From contig CAIWKO010000061.1 of assembly GCA_903913285.1 (NCBI GenBank), positions 1-41,044 of the forward strand: DNA of 41,044 nt, in the 5' to 3' direction. The DNA comes from an uncultured Bacteroidales bacterium (GTDB taxonomy: Bacteria > Bacteroidota > Bacteroidia > Bacteroidales > CAIWKO01). The notes beneath the pieces are model-generated. The model was not told the DNA's origin, searched no databases, and worked only from the letters and a program-made list of their open reading frames with translations. The translations under genes were made by a program, and so were the position numbers. Each line of letters opens with the position of its first letter. Positions within the stretch are counted from its first letter, which is position 1. Below are positions 27,555-34,558 of this stretch, piece after piece.

Positions 27555-28352
27555 CTAAAACCCAAACGTGAGTTTAATTCCCGGTGAGGGTGGTCTGTTG
27601 TATGAAAGGGAGTTATAATACGAAATATTGGGTTCGATACGCATCGACAGATCGTCTGAGATATCGAACTTGAATAAATGCGCATCCACCGATGCATCGA
27701 TGATATTCAGCACATAAAGCAGGCTGCCGAATATGCATGTAAGTTCAAAATTTCGCCGGTTGTAGTTCCAGTTCTGATAGAGTATATCTGTGGAAGTGAT
27801 GTAGGGGTAATAGTCTGTTTTGGTACTGTCATAGCCACTTCTAAACATATATGTATCCTTGAACTGGTTGAATTTGTGATAATAGTTTATCCCCAAATAT
27901 ACGACAACTCCAAGACCAACATAAATGATAGGTACCTTCCAGTATTTCCGGTTATATATTTGTCCGGCTCCGGGAATTATTGCTGATAGATACGACGCTT
28001 TTGAGGGCGAATGTTTGAATTTCTTTATGGTATCACCGGCAAGATCAACATGCGGGATCTCAAAGAGATTTTTGACCGAATTGGATACGATATTAACCCC
28101 GACTACATCGGCAAACTTATTATAAACGACCAGAGTTTTTAACTTAACCTGATCTAAACAGCTTTTTTTGGGTAGGGTAGTGTCTGTCTTTCCTGCAATA
28201 CTCTTCGAAGTATCGGTTACTATGGGTTTGTTGTGATGTATCACAACGGAATCTTTTCGGATACTGTCCTGAACATTTGTTTGTGCCGAAACTGAATTGA
28301 CAATAAAGCAAACCAAAATAAAAATAAAGTACTGACAGAGCTTTCTTGTCAT
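27555..28352 (-). CDS. DUF5683 domain protein (secreted or membrane)
   Basis: A 265-residue protein with an N-terminal signal peptide (YFIFILVCFIVNSVSAQ, ending about residue 24). A Ser/Asp/Lys-rich stretch to about 70 is followed by the DUF5683 core: KFKHSPSKASYLSAIIPGAGQIYNRKYWKVPIIYVGLGVVVYLGINYY, with the SaiiPGaGQiYNrkYWK signature near 125-143 and a hydrophobic helix near 145-160. It lies 12 bases after parB; this order (parA, parB, DUF5683) recurs in Bacteroidota. Its role is not known; an envelope function unrelated to segregation is possible. Confidence 0.85.
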   Translation of the reverse strand: MTRKLCQYFIFILVCFIVNSVSAQTNVQDSIRKDSVVIHHNKPIVTDTSKSIAGKTDTTLPKKSCLDQVKLKTLVVYNKFADVVGVNIVSNSVKNLFEIPHVDLAGDTIKKFKHSPSKASYLSAIIPGAGQIYNRKYWKVPIIYVGLGVVVYLGINYYHKFNQFKDTYMFRSGYDSTKTDYYPYITSTDILYQNWNYNRRNFELTCIFGSLLYVLNIIDASVDAHLFKFDISDDLSMRIEPNISYYNSLSYNRPPSPGIKLTFGF

Positions 28353-28364
28353 TTCAAAAAAATA

Positions 28365-29255
28365 TTATTTCATCCTCGAGACGATCTTATTAAATTCTTC
28401 GTCCGAGTTAAAAGTAATAACGATACTTCCTTTGCCTTTATTTTTGTAAACGATATCAACTTTCGATGAAAAATGTTCGTTCAGATATTTTTTAGCTTCG
28501 ATATATTTGGTTGGAACAGCAGGTTTATAGCTTGTTTTGGTCTTGGTGAGCTTTGCATTTTCTTTCACCATTTTTTCTACTTCGCGCACCGAAAGTTCTT
28601 TTTCGATGATAGCATTAAATATCCCGATCTGTTTTTCAACATCTTCAATAGCAGCTATGGCCCGTGCATGACCCATGGTTAGTTTTTCTTCTTTCAGCGC
28701 CAATTGTATTATATCGGGCAGGCGCAGCAAACGCAGATAATTGGTCACGGTCGAACGTTTCGAATGCACTTTCTGGCTCAGTTCTTCCTGAGTTAACTTG
28801 CATTCATCAACCAGACGCTGATACGACAGCGCTATATCCATCGGGTTCAGGTCTTCGCGGTGAATGTTCTCTATCAGGGCCCATTCCAGCATTTGTTCGT
28901 CGTCGGCAATGCGGATGTAGGCAGGTATTTCGTCAAGACCTGCTAATTGCGTTGCTTTAAAACGGCGTTCGCCCGCTATCAGTTGATATTTATCGTAGCC
29001 CATTTTGCGCACCGTGATGGGTTGTATCACGCCGTGCAGTTTTATCGATTCGGCGAGCTGATTCAGCGATTCTTCATCAAATTTATCGCGCGGCTGAAAG
29101 GGGTTGGCTTCTATTTGTGCTATTTTGATAGTGCTTACCGAACCTACCACAAATTTGCCCGAGAGGTCGCTTCTGCTGGTTATATCTGTTTCGGGGCTTT
29201 CGAGAAGTGAACTTAATCCGCGTCCGATAACGCTGCTTCTTTTTTTAGTTGTCAT
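28365..29255 (-). CDS. parB: Chromosome-partitioning protein ParB
   Basis: A 296-residue ParB/Spo0J protein that binds parS sites and CTP and works with ParA to segregate the replication origin. The N-terminal domain carries IEANPFQPRDKFDEESLNQLAESI, VIQPITVRK and GERRFKA near 94-100 (CTP-binding motifs), then ENIHREDLNPMDIALSYQRL. The helix-turn-helix is LTQEELSQKVHSKRSTVTNYL near 152-172, followed by a Lys-rich dimerisation region. Its start overlaps the 3' end of parA by 11 bases, implying translational coupling. I saw no obvious 16-bp palindromic parS site in the window, though short degenerate sites could be missed. Confidence 0.93.
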   Translation of the reverse strand: MTTKKRSSVIGRGLSSLLESPETDITSRSDLSGKFVVGSVSTIKIAQIEANPFQPRDKFDEESLNQLAESIKLHGVIQPITVRKMGYDKYQLIAGERRFKATQLAGLDEIPAYIRIADDEQMLEWALIENIHREDLNPMDIALSYQRLVDECKLTQEELSQKVHSKRSTVTNYLRLLRLPDIIQLALKEEKLTMGHARAIAAIEDVEKQIGIFNAIIEKELSVREVEKMVKENAKLTKTKTSYKPAVPTKYIEAKKYLNEHFSSKVDIVYKNKGKGSIVITFNSDEEFNKIVSRMK

Positions 29256-30060
29256 TTTCGGGATAAATTATTTTGTCGCTTTGATTGATCTGGGTCATGT
29301 TGTTCTTCTGCAATATTTCGCGGGCCAGGTTCAAATAATTGATGGCTCCTTTGCTGTCGGCATCATACATAATGATGGTTTCGCCGAAGCTGGGGGCTTC
29401 TCCCAGTTTGGTGTTGCGTTGTATAATGGTGTCGAACACCATTTGCTGAAAATGGGTTTTCACTTCTTCAACCACCTGGTTCGACAGGCGCAGCCTTTGG
29501 TCGTACATCGTCAGCAATATGCCTTCAATATCCAGTTCGGGATTGATGTGCGACTGAACTATTTTTATGGTGTTCAGCAGTTTTCCCAGACCTTCCAACG
29601 CGAAATATTCGCACTGAACGGGTATAATAACCGAATCGGCGGCTGCCAGTGAGTTCACCACGATCAAACCCAGCGACGGAGAGCAGTCGATGATGATAAA
29701 ATCGTAGCTGTCTTTTATTTTGGCAATTACTTTCCGCATCATTTTTTCGCGGTTGGGCAAATTGATGAGTTCTATTTCGGCGCCAACAAGGTCGATATGA
29801 GCAGGAATAAGGTCGAGATTGGGTGTTTTGGTGTTGAGTATGATGTTGCGCGGTTCAACTTCCTCGATGATGCATTCGTAGATGCTTGTTTTGATGTTCT
29901 TCGGATCGAAACCCACACCGGAAGTAGCATTAGCCTGCGGGTCGGCATCAATCAGCAGGGTTTTATATTCCAGCACTGCCAAGCTTGCACTCAGATTGAT
30001 AGCTGTGGTGGTTTTGCCGACGCCTCCTTTTTGATTAGCGATTGCTATTACTTTTCCCAT
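29245..30060 (-). CDS. parA: Chromosome-partitioning ATPase ParA (Soj)
   Basis: A 271-residue ParA/MinD-type ATPase. The deviant Walker A motif KGGVGKTT is at residues 11-18, LLIDADPQANATSG near 36-49 is Walker A', and DFIIIDCSPSLG near 121-132 is Walker B. It lacks the extra N-terminal DNA-binding domain of plasmid ParA proteins, fitting the chromosomal Soj type. First gene of parA-parB-DUF5683. Chromosomal parAB usually lies near oriC, so the window may be origin-proximal; that is inference. Confidence 0.93.
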   Translation of the reverse strand: MGKVIAIANQKGGVGKTTTAINLSASLAVLEYKTLLIDADPQANATSGVGFDPKNIKTSIYECIIEEVEPRNIILNTKTPNLDLIPAHIDLVGAEIELINLPNREKMMRKVIAKIKDSYDFIIIDCSPSLGLIVVNSLAAADSVIIPVQCEYFALEGLGKLLNTIKIVQSHINPELDIEGILLTMYDQRLRLSNQVVEEVKTHFQQMVFDTIIQRNTKLGEAPSFGETIIMYDADSKGAINYLNLAREILQKNNMTQINQSDKIIYPENDN

Positions 30061-30091
30061 AAAAAGTTTCGGTTATTGATCTGTTTTTTTG

Positions 30092-30099
30092 CAAAATTA
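30092..30099 (-). promoter_or_regulatory. Promoter -7 box for parA
   Basis: CAAAATTA reads TAATTTTG on the minus strand, a perfect TAnnTTTG, 31 bases upstream of the parA ATG. The -33 region lacks a clear TTTG. Confidence 0.4.
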
Positions 30100-30217
30100 A
30101 TGTCTTTTCCGTTACATACAGAATAATGTTTTTACCAAAAATGATAAAAGCGTCGAATTCAATTTTTAAGAAGTAATAAATTATTGAATTTCAATTTTTC
30201 TGAGCAGGACGAAAGCT

Positions 30218-30580
30218 TTATTCCAATGAATCGGGCTGCCTGTCAAGGTCTTCGAAATTAACATCCGAAAACTCGTCGCGGGGCTGCATTTCTTCCGGAT
30301 CTGCCTCGGGAATTTCGCCTGTATCGATAAAATGTATCACGTCGTTCAGGCCGCTGATAAATTTATCGAAGTCTTCTTTATACAAAAACAGCTTGTGCTT
30401 TTCGTAAAAGAACTTGCCTTGCTCTTCGCTGAAACGTCGTTTGCTTTCCGTAATCGTGATATAAAAATCTTCGCTACGGGTTGATTTAACATCAAAAAAA
30501 TAGGTTCTTTTGCCTGCTCTAACTGCCTTTGAGAAAATTTCGCCGTGATCGCTTCTTTCTTTAAATTCTTTCTCTTCCAT
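30218..30580 (-). CDS. PUR-family nucleic-acid-binding protein (DUF3276)
   Basis: A 120-residue protein of the bacterial PUR-alpha-like family. Residues about 10-88 form one PUR repeat: GEIFSKAVRAGKRTYFFDVKST, then DFYITITESKRRF, then a helix ending KFISGLNDVIHFI. The C-terminal 30 residues are acidic (DPEEMQPRDEFSDVNFEDLD). The Borrelia relative BpuR binds DNA and RNA; a conserved housekeeping role in nucleoid or RNA binding is likely here. It is single and minus-strand, upstream of parA by about 160 bases, with a perfect -7 box of its own. Confidence 0.88.
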   Translation of the reverse strand: MEEKEFKERSDHGEIFSKAVRAGKRTYFFDVKSTRSEDFYITITESKRRFSEEQGKFFYEKHKLFLYKEDFDKFISGLNDVIHFIDTGEIPEADPEEMQPRDEFSDVNFEDLDRQPDSLE

Positions 30581-30609
30581 ATAAAATTGCTTGTTTTTAT
30601 AAATACCAA

Positions 30610-30617
30610 TACAAACA
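30610..30617 (-). promoter_or_regulatory. Promoter -7 box for the PUR-family gene
   Basis: CAAACATA reads TATGTTTG on the minus strand, a perfect TAnnTTTG, 29 bases upstream of the ATG at 30580. Confidence 0.45.
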
Positions 30618-30820
30618 TACGAAAAAAAATATTGATTGATGCGGCTTTAACAAAAAAATAATTTACAGCGGGTGAATTATTATAAATGCAGAGGTCGATA
30701 CGCTTTATTTGACTTTGCACAGATAGTACCGGTTGTTTTATTTGCCGGAAACATTTTGCTAGAAGTGGCGAAAGAGGGTAATGTGTTGGAGATGGCTGTG
30801 GGAGCGGTGGAAATGAAATG

Positions 30821-30988
30821 TGAGGATTTGGTAAAAGGCTTGTAAGGTGTGGTAATATCACTGTAAGGTGTGGTAATGACTTTGTAAGCATTGGTAATGA
30901 CATTGTAAACTGTGGTAATGACACCGTAAGCTGTGGTAATGGAAATGTAAGGTGTGGAAATGGTTCTGTAAGGTGTGGTAATTGAAAT
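30821..30988. repeat. Degenerate 21-bp tandem repeat array 3 (about 8 units)
   Basis: Units start at 30842, 30863, 30884, 30905, 30926, 30947 and 30968, exactly every 21 bases, with a weaker unit before. A unit is about 16 conserved bases, GTAAGGTGTGGTAATG, followed by a variable word of five (ACTTT, ACATT, ACACC, GAAAT, GTTCT). It lies between two divergent genes (PUR-family, minus; the gene at 31212, plus). A minus-strand frame reads heptads such as SLPHLTV, but it merges into the antisense of the PUR gene and has no support as a gene. Same period as the arrays at 1404 and 19428, different consensus. Confidence 0.85.
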
Positions 30989-31211
30989 GTTGTATCTGGT
31001 ATCGGGTAGTGGGTAAGTGGTAATTATTCGGAAATGTTAAATAATGTTAATTTAGTGTTTGGATGCAATAAAATGTTTATAGGAGTGCAATAATCGTTTT
31101 TATGTATCGTTTTTATATTAAACTAAATAATTGAAAAGCCTATGCAGCAATTTTACACGAGTTATATATAGATAATTCGGTAAATTAATTATTAATTAAA
31201 TTTTTAAAGCA

Positions 31212-32171
31212 ATGAGAAGAGGTAGAAGTAACGAAATTCAGATGATGAAAGTCGTTAGAGCTATTTTGCTCAAGTTTGCAACCATTGTTGCAGGAATTCC
31301 GGCATTAGCATTGCTGGTAGTTTCTTTCGGGAACCTGCTGGATGAAATTGATGCCACCACCCTAAAGACCGAAGCCATTAAAATTGGCATGCGGAAGAAT
31401 AAAAAGAATAATAAGCTGGCGCTTGGTATTATCGGGTCGAAAGTGGCGAATGCACTTTTTGCCTACGGTGTTGCCATTGGCGACCTGGAGTTAAGCTATG
31501 AAGCAAATTATCCTTTGTATAAGCTTAAGAGAATGAAGGATATTAAGCTGGTGAGTGTATGCAGAGATATACTATTGTTGGGACAGACGAACAAAACGGA
31601 ATTGGCAGATTATGGTATTTTGCCTGCCGACCTTACAAGTCTGGATGCAGCTATTACGGTTTTTAATGCTATTATAACGGCCTCGCAAGCAGAAATTGAT
31701 GAGCACAAGAATTTGTTGGAACAAGTTGATGTGCTTGTGGTGGAAGGCCTGAGCCTGCTGAAAATGAAAATGGACAAAGTGGTTAGGGTTGCTGCCGATG
31801 CCAATCCGGAATTTGCCCAATTGTATTTTAAGGCACGCGCTATTGATGATTTTGTGGGAAAACGCAGAAAGCCAAAGAAAGAGGAAGGAAGCGGAATTCT
31901 TTCGGGAGTTGTTACGAACAGTGTGGACGGGAGTGTGATTGAGGATGCCACTGTTATTATAGTGGAGCTGAATTTGATCGTGACAACGGATGAAGACGGA
32001 GCATATTATTTTGAAAGTGTGCCTGTAGGAATTTACACTCTGAGGGTGATAGCGGTTACTTATCTGGAAAAAGCTGTTACGGATGTTGAAATTACGAAGG
32101 ACAGTGAGGTTAGCCAGGATGTTGCATTGGACCCGGACCTGAGTTCGCCAGTTGTGCCATTGGGAAGCTAG
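31212..32171 (+). CDS. Helical protein with C-terminal carboxypeptidase-regulatory-like domain
   Basis: A 319-residue protein with the same plan as the gene at 158-1069. Residues 20-42 hold a hydrophobic stretch (IVAGIPALALLVVSF) that could be a weak membrane segment, but no cleavage site follows. Residues about 50-225 are helical and rich in Lys and Ala. A basic linker GKRRKPKKEEG (about 226-236) leads to a well-formed CarboxypepD_reg domain: SGVVTNSVDGSVIEDATVII, TDEDGAYYFESVPVGIYTL, then VEITKDSEVSQDVAL. Likely a structural or scaffolding protein; no enzyme motif is visible. It reads rightwards from the 21-bp array 3 spacer and ends at a terminator. Confidence 0.78.
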   Translation: MRRGRSNEIQMMKVVRAILLKFATIVAGIPALALLVVSFGNLLDEIDATTLKTEAIKIGMRKNKKNNKLALGIIGSKVANALFAYGVAIGDLELSYEANYPLYKLKRMKDIKLVSVCRDILLLGQTNKTELADYGILPADLTSLDAAITVFNAIITASQAEIDEHKNLLEQVDVLVVEGLSLLKMKMDKVVRVAADANPEFAQLYFKARAIDDFVGKRRKPKKEEGSGILSGVVTNSVDGSVIEDATVIIVELNLIVTTDEDGAYYFESVPVGIYTLRVIAVTYLEKAVTDVEITKDSEVSQDVALDPDLSSPVVPLGS

Positions 32172-32197
32172 TTAGAGGAGAGGTGATTAATGTGATT

Positions 32198-32230
32198 AAA
32201 GACCTGAACGAGAGTTTGGGTCTTTTTTTT
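32198..32230 (+). terminator. Rho-independent terminator
   Basis: AAAGACC (32198-32204) pairs with GGTCTTT (32219-32225) and runs into eight T residues. It ends the gene finishing at 32171 and separates it from the AT-rich RiPP island. Confidence 0.85.
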
Positions 32231-32802
32231 GGCATGAGCCAAGAATTAGGTTGTAGGCTTTTAGGCTTTAGGCTGTAAGAGGGTGGAAGAATGGATTAAT
32301 GGAAGTTTTGAATGGCAGAATGATTTTTTTTTAATTTTTTTATAAAGCGAATACATAAATATGTATCTTTACAATTGCAAATATGTAAAAATTGATTTTG
32401 CGACAAGTTTATGGTACATATACACCCAAAAATGGACGGGTTTGTACTATTCTAGGGTACCTATAAACGAGTAACCAGCAAGCATTTTAAAACATCTGAA
32501 TAAGCCTTGACAACGAATGAGAAATAAAAAAACAGAAATGATTAATCTTATAACAGCCGACCGCACTAATCGACCTAAAGAATTATATTTTTGCCCTCAC
32601 GCATTTTTTGTTTTTGGCTCACGCACATTGCACACATTGTCAAGCCCCACGAGCCATCGCACATACCAACGCTTGCCCAAAAGTGCAATCTTGCTGCCGC
32701 TCTATTTAGTAAATTTGAAGTTTAAAATAATTTGTGCATATAGAAAATTTAATAATTTTTTAGCAACAGATATAAGAATAAAAATAAAAAACAAAAAAAT
32801 TT
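32231..32802. other. Spacer with a compositional island, no supported gene
   Basis: TATCTTTA at 32364-32371, preceded by T-rich sequence, is a promoter-like box. GTAC/ACCC and GGGT/GTAC partners near 32413-32442 can fold. About 32560-32705 is clearly richer in G and C, and in GCACA/CGCAC-type words, than the AT-rich sequence on either side, and looks like the remnant of a repeat or inserted element. A plus-strand frame at 32517-32858 covers it, but the product has no recognisable domain, and its Cys/Phe/His-rich middle and Lys/Asn-rich tail differ in composition, so I do not call it a gene. Confidence 0.4.
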
Positions 32803-32831
32803 CTTGCTTTTTAAAAAATTATGTATTTTTG
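32803..32831 (+). promoter_or_regulatory. Promoter of the RiPP precursor gene
   Basis: TATTTTTG at 32824-32831 is a perfect Bacteroidota -7 box (TAnnTTTG), with CTTG at 32803-32806 as a near-match -33 box 17 bases upstream. Transcription would begin about 70 bases before the precursor ATG. Confidence 0.5.
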
Positions 32832-32895
32832 AATAAAAATAATAGCCAGATTGTTTAAAAAAATAATAAAATAATTAATGTTTAACTAAAAAATT

Positions 32896-32901
32896 GGAGG
32901 T
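32896..32901 (+). promoter_or_regulatory. Strong Shine-Dalgarno site of the precursor
   Basis: GGAGGT lies 8 bases before the ATG at 32910. Bacteroidota genes usually lack such a site, and none of the radical SAM genes downstream has one, so it implies high translation of the precursor relative to its enzymes. It also fixes the start codon. Confidence 0.7.
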
Positions 32902-32909
32902 AACAAATT

Positions 32910-33287
32910 ATGAACAAGAAAAAAGAAGCACTAAAAAGAATGGCATTATGTGCAACTACAATTGCTGGTTTTGGATTAATGTCAAATAGCGCTAATGCAA
33001 ATTCTAATTCTATTCCCAATAATAGTATAAAATTTGAAAAAAATAAATTTGAGAATAGTATTTTAATAGATAAAAATAATTTAAAAGAAGGGTTTAAACC
33101 GCTTAAAAATTTTTATTGTAATCATAATTATTATGATAATTATGGAAAATATACTAATTATATGAATTTTTATCATAATTATGGCGAATATACTAACAAA
33201 GGTTATAATTCTGATGGTTACTCAAATTATAGTCAATATTCGCAATATAATGAATATTCTAATTATGGCAGATATGTGAATTGTTAA
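32910..33287 (+). CDS. Candidate RiPP precursor with tandem Tyr-x-x repeats
   Basis: A 125-residue peptide. Residues 1-30 look like a Sec signal peptide: KKK start, hydrophobic MALCATTIAGFGLM, then ANA at 28-30. Residues 31-68 are Asn- and Lys-rich. From residue 75 to the C-terminus nearly every third residue is Tyr: Y75, 78, 81, 84; then 88, 91, 94; then 99; then 104, 107, 110, 113, 116, 119 and 122, ending in Cys125. The third position of each triplet is Asn, Gln, Glu, Lys or Arg in all but one. A 13-residue step repeats YxNYGxYTN at 75-83 and 88-96, an internal duplication also visible in the DNA. Cys70 and Cys125 frame the repeat. Two radical SAM genes follow, so this is most likely their substrate. 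The family is not one I recognise. Confidence 0.75.
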   Translation: MNKKKEALKRMALCATTIAGFGLMSNSANANSNSIPNNSIKFEKNKFENSILIDKNNLKEGFKPLKNFYCNHNYYDNYGKYTNYMNFYHNYGEYTNKGYNSDGYSNYSQYSQYNEYSNYGRYVNC

Positions 33288-33580
33288 TCATAATATTTGA
33301 TTTTTTTTAGTTAAATAAATTGCTCTTATTGGGTATCAACTGATATTAGGTAAAAAATATCTAATCCGATAAATAGTTTATTTTTTAATAATTGGGAGTT
33401 AATAATATTTTATTGATATCATCTTAGGTAATATACACTCGTGATGTTACATTTATTTCGTGTTAATTTTCAGGCAAATATACATACAATGAATTGGTTA
33501 ACAATGATTTAAATAATAAAAGACCTCTTATTACAATGAATTAAAAAAATGTTGCTTATGTTGCATAAATAATTTTAATT
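33288..33580 (+). other. Spacer between precursor and first radical SAM gene
   Basis: About 290 bases, very AT-rich. No strong terminator hairpin was found after the precursor, so read-through into the enzyme genes is possible. TACATTTA near 33455 is one base off a -7 box and could be a second promoter. Only very short open frames are present. Confidence 0.4.
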
Positions 33581-34555
33581 ATGGCTAATGTTTTATTAAC
33601 TGAAAAATGTGTACGTTCTTGCCCATATTGTTTTGCAAAAGAATACATGACAAATTCTTCGGTTGAAGAAATTTTGAAATGGGAAGATTTGATTTATATT
33701 GCTGATCTATTTGAATCATCTAATGAAAAACACATCTCACTCCTTGGTGGTGAGCCGTCCTTACATCCAAATTTTACAGAGTTTATTTTATACTTATTAA
33801 AACGCAATTTTCATGTTAATGTTTTCACAAGTGGTATTATGAGTGAAAAAATATTACTTAAAGCAAAAGAAAATCTGAGAACAATAGATCCTGAACAATT
33901 ATCTTTTGTATGCAACATAAATAACCCTAAAGATTCACTAAAAAATGAATTCCAAAAAGTGAAAAAATTTCTTAAGGTTTTTAATAAACAGACTTCCACA
34001 AGTTTTAATATTTATAAATCAGATTTTGATTTGAATTTTTTAATAGATATAATAAAAGAATATCAGCTAAAACCTCATATAAGATTAGGACTAGCTCATC
34101 CAATACCCGGTGCTAATAATTTTTTTTTAAAGATAAATGAGTTTAAAGTTTTTGCAAAAAGACTTATGAGTTTTTTTAATAACCTTGAAAATAACGAAAT
34201 TAGTATTGGTCTTGATTGTGGATTTGTGATGTGTATTTTTTCGGATACACAATTAGGGAAACTATTTAAATTAACAAATAACAGGTTAGGTTTCTCTTGT
34301 GGACCTGCAATTGATTTTGGCCCTGATATGTCAGTATGGTCATGTTTTCCGTTATCTAATATACATAAAAAATCAATTTATGATTTTAATTCACTAAAAG
34401 AAATTTATGATTTTTATTTTAATATGAATAAAGAAATTAGAGGTGACAAAATAGGAATTTTAAAAAAATGTTCATCTTGTAGTTTTAATAAAAGAAATTT
34501 GTGTGCTGGTGGTTGCACTGCTCATTTAGTTGATATCAAAAACTTTATTGTCTAA
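33581..34555 (+). CDS. Radical SAM enzyme with SPASM-like C-terminus (peptide maturase)
   Basis: A 324-residue enzyme. C10-x3-C14-x2-C17 (CVRSCPYC) is the radical SAM 4Fe-4S motif right at the N-terminus, and LLGGEPS at 54-60 is the GGE SAM-binding motif. The C-terminus has SCGPAIDFGPDMSVWSC followed by C297-x2-C300-x7-C308-x3-C312, a SPASM-like set for auxiliary clusters, though the x7 spacing is longer than the usual x5. Such enzymes modify precursor peptides by radical chemistry, here probably the Tyr-rich peptide encoded upstream. The next gene starts 3 bases after its stop. Low GC and Lys/Asn/Ile-rich coding suggest recent acquisition. A separate peptide-recognition (RRE) domain is not evident at the N-terminus. 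Confidence 0.85.
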   Translation: MANVLLTEKCVRSCPYCFAKEYMTNSSVEEILKWEDLIYIADLFESSNEKHISLLGGEPSLHPNFTEFILYLLKRNFHVNVFTSGIMSEKILLKAKENLRTIDPEQLSFVCNINNPKDSLKNEFQKVKKFLKVFNKQTSTSFNIYKSDFDLNFLIDIIKEYQLKPHIRLGLAHPIPGANNFFLKINEFKVFAKRLMSFFNNLENNEISIGLDCGFVMCIFSDTQLGKLFKLTNNRLGFSCGPAIDFGPDMSVWSCFPLSNIHKKSIYDFNSLKEIYDFYFNMNKEIRGDKIGILKKCSSCSFNKRNLCAGGCTAHLVDIKNFIV

Positions 34556-34558
34556 AGT

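Noticed and set aside
28365-30060. parS site near parAB
   Set aside because: I looked for a 16-bp TGTTnCACGTGnAACA-like palindrome around the genes and saw none convincing; a motif scan would be needed to exclude one.
30346-30924. A 192-codon minus-strand frame spanning array 3 and the PUR gene
   Set aside because: Its second half is an alternative frame of the well-supported PUR-family gene on the same strand and its first half is repeat array.
32517-32858. A 113-codon frame upstream of the RiPP precursor
   Set aside because: Composition changes abruptly along it, no domain or signal is visible, and it spans the -33/-7 boxes of the precursor promoter.
32910-33287. Reading the Tyr-rich peptide as an ordinary secreted low-complexity or amyloid-like protein
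   Set aside because: Possible, but the strict Tyr-x-polar phase and the adjoining radical SAM pair make a modified peptide the better explanation.
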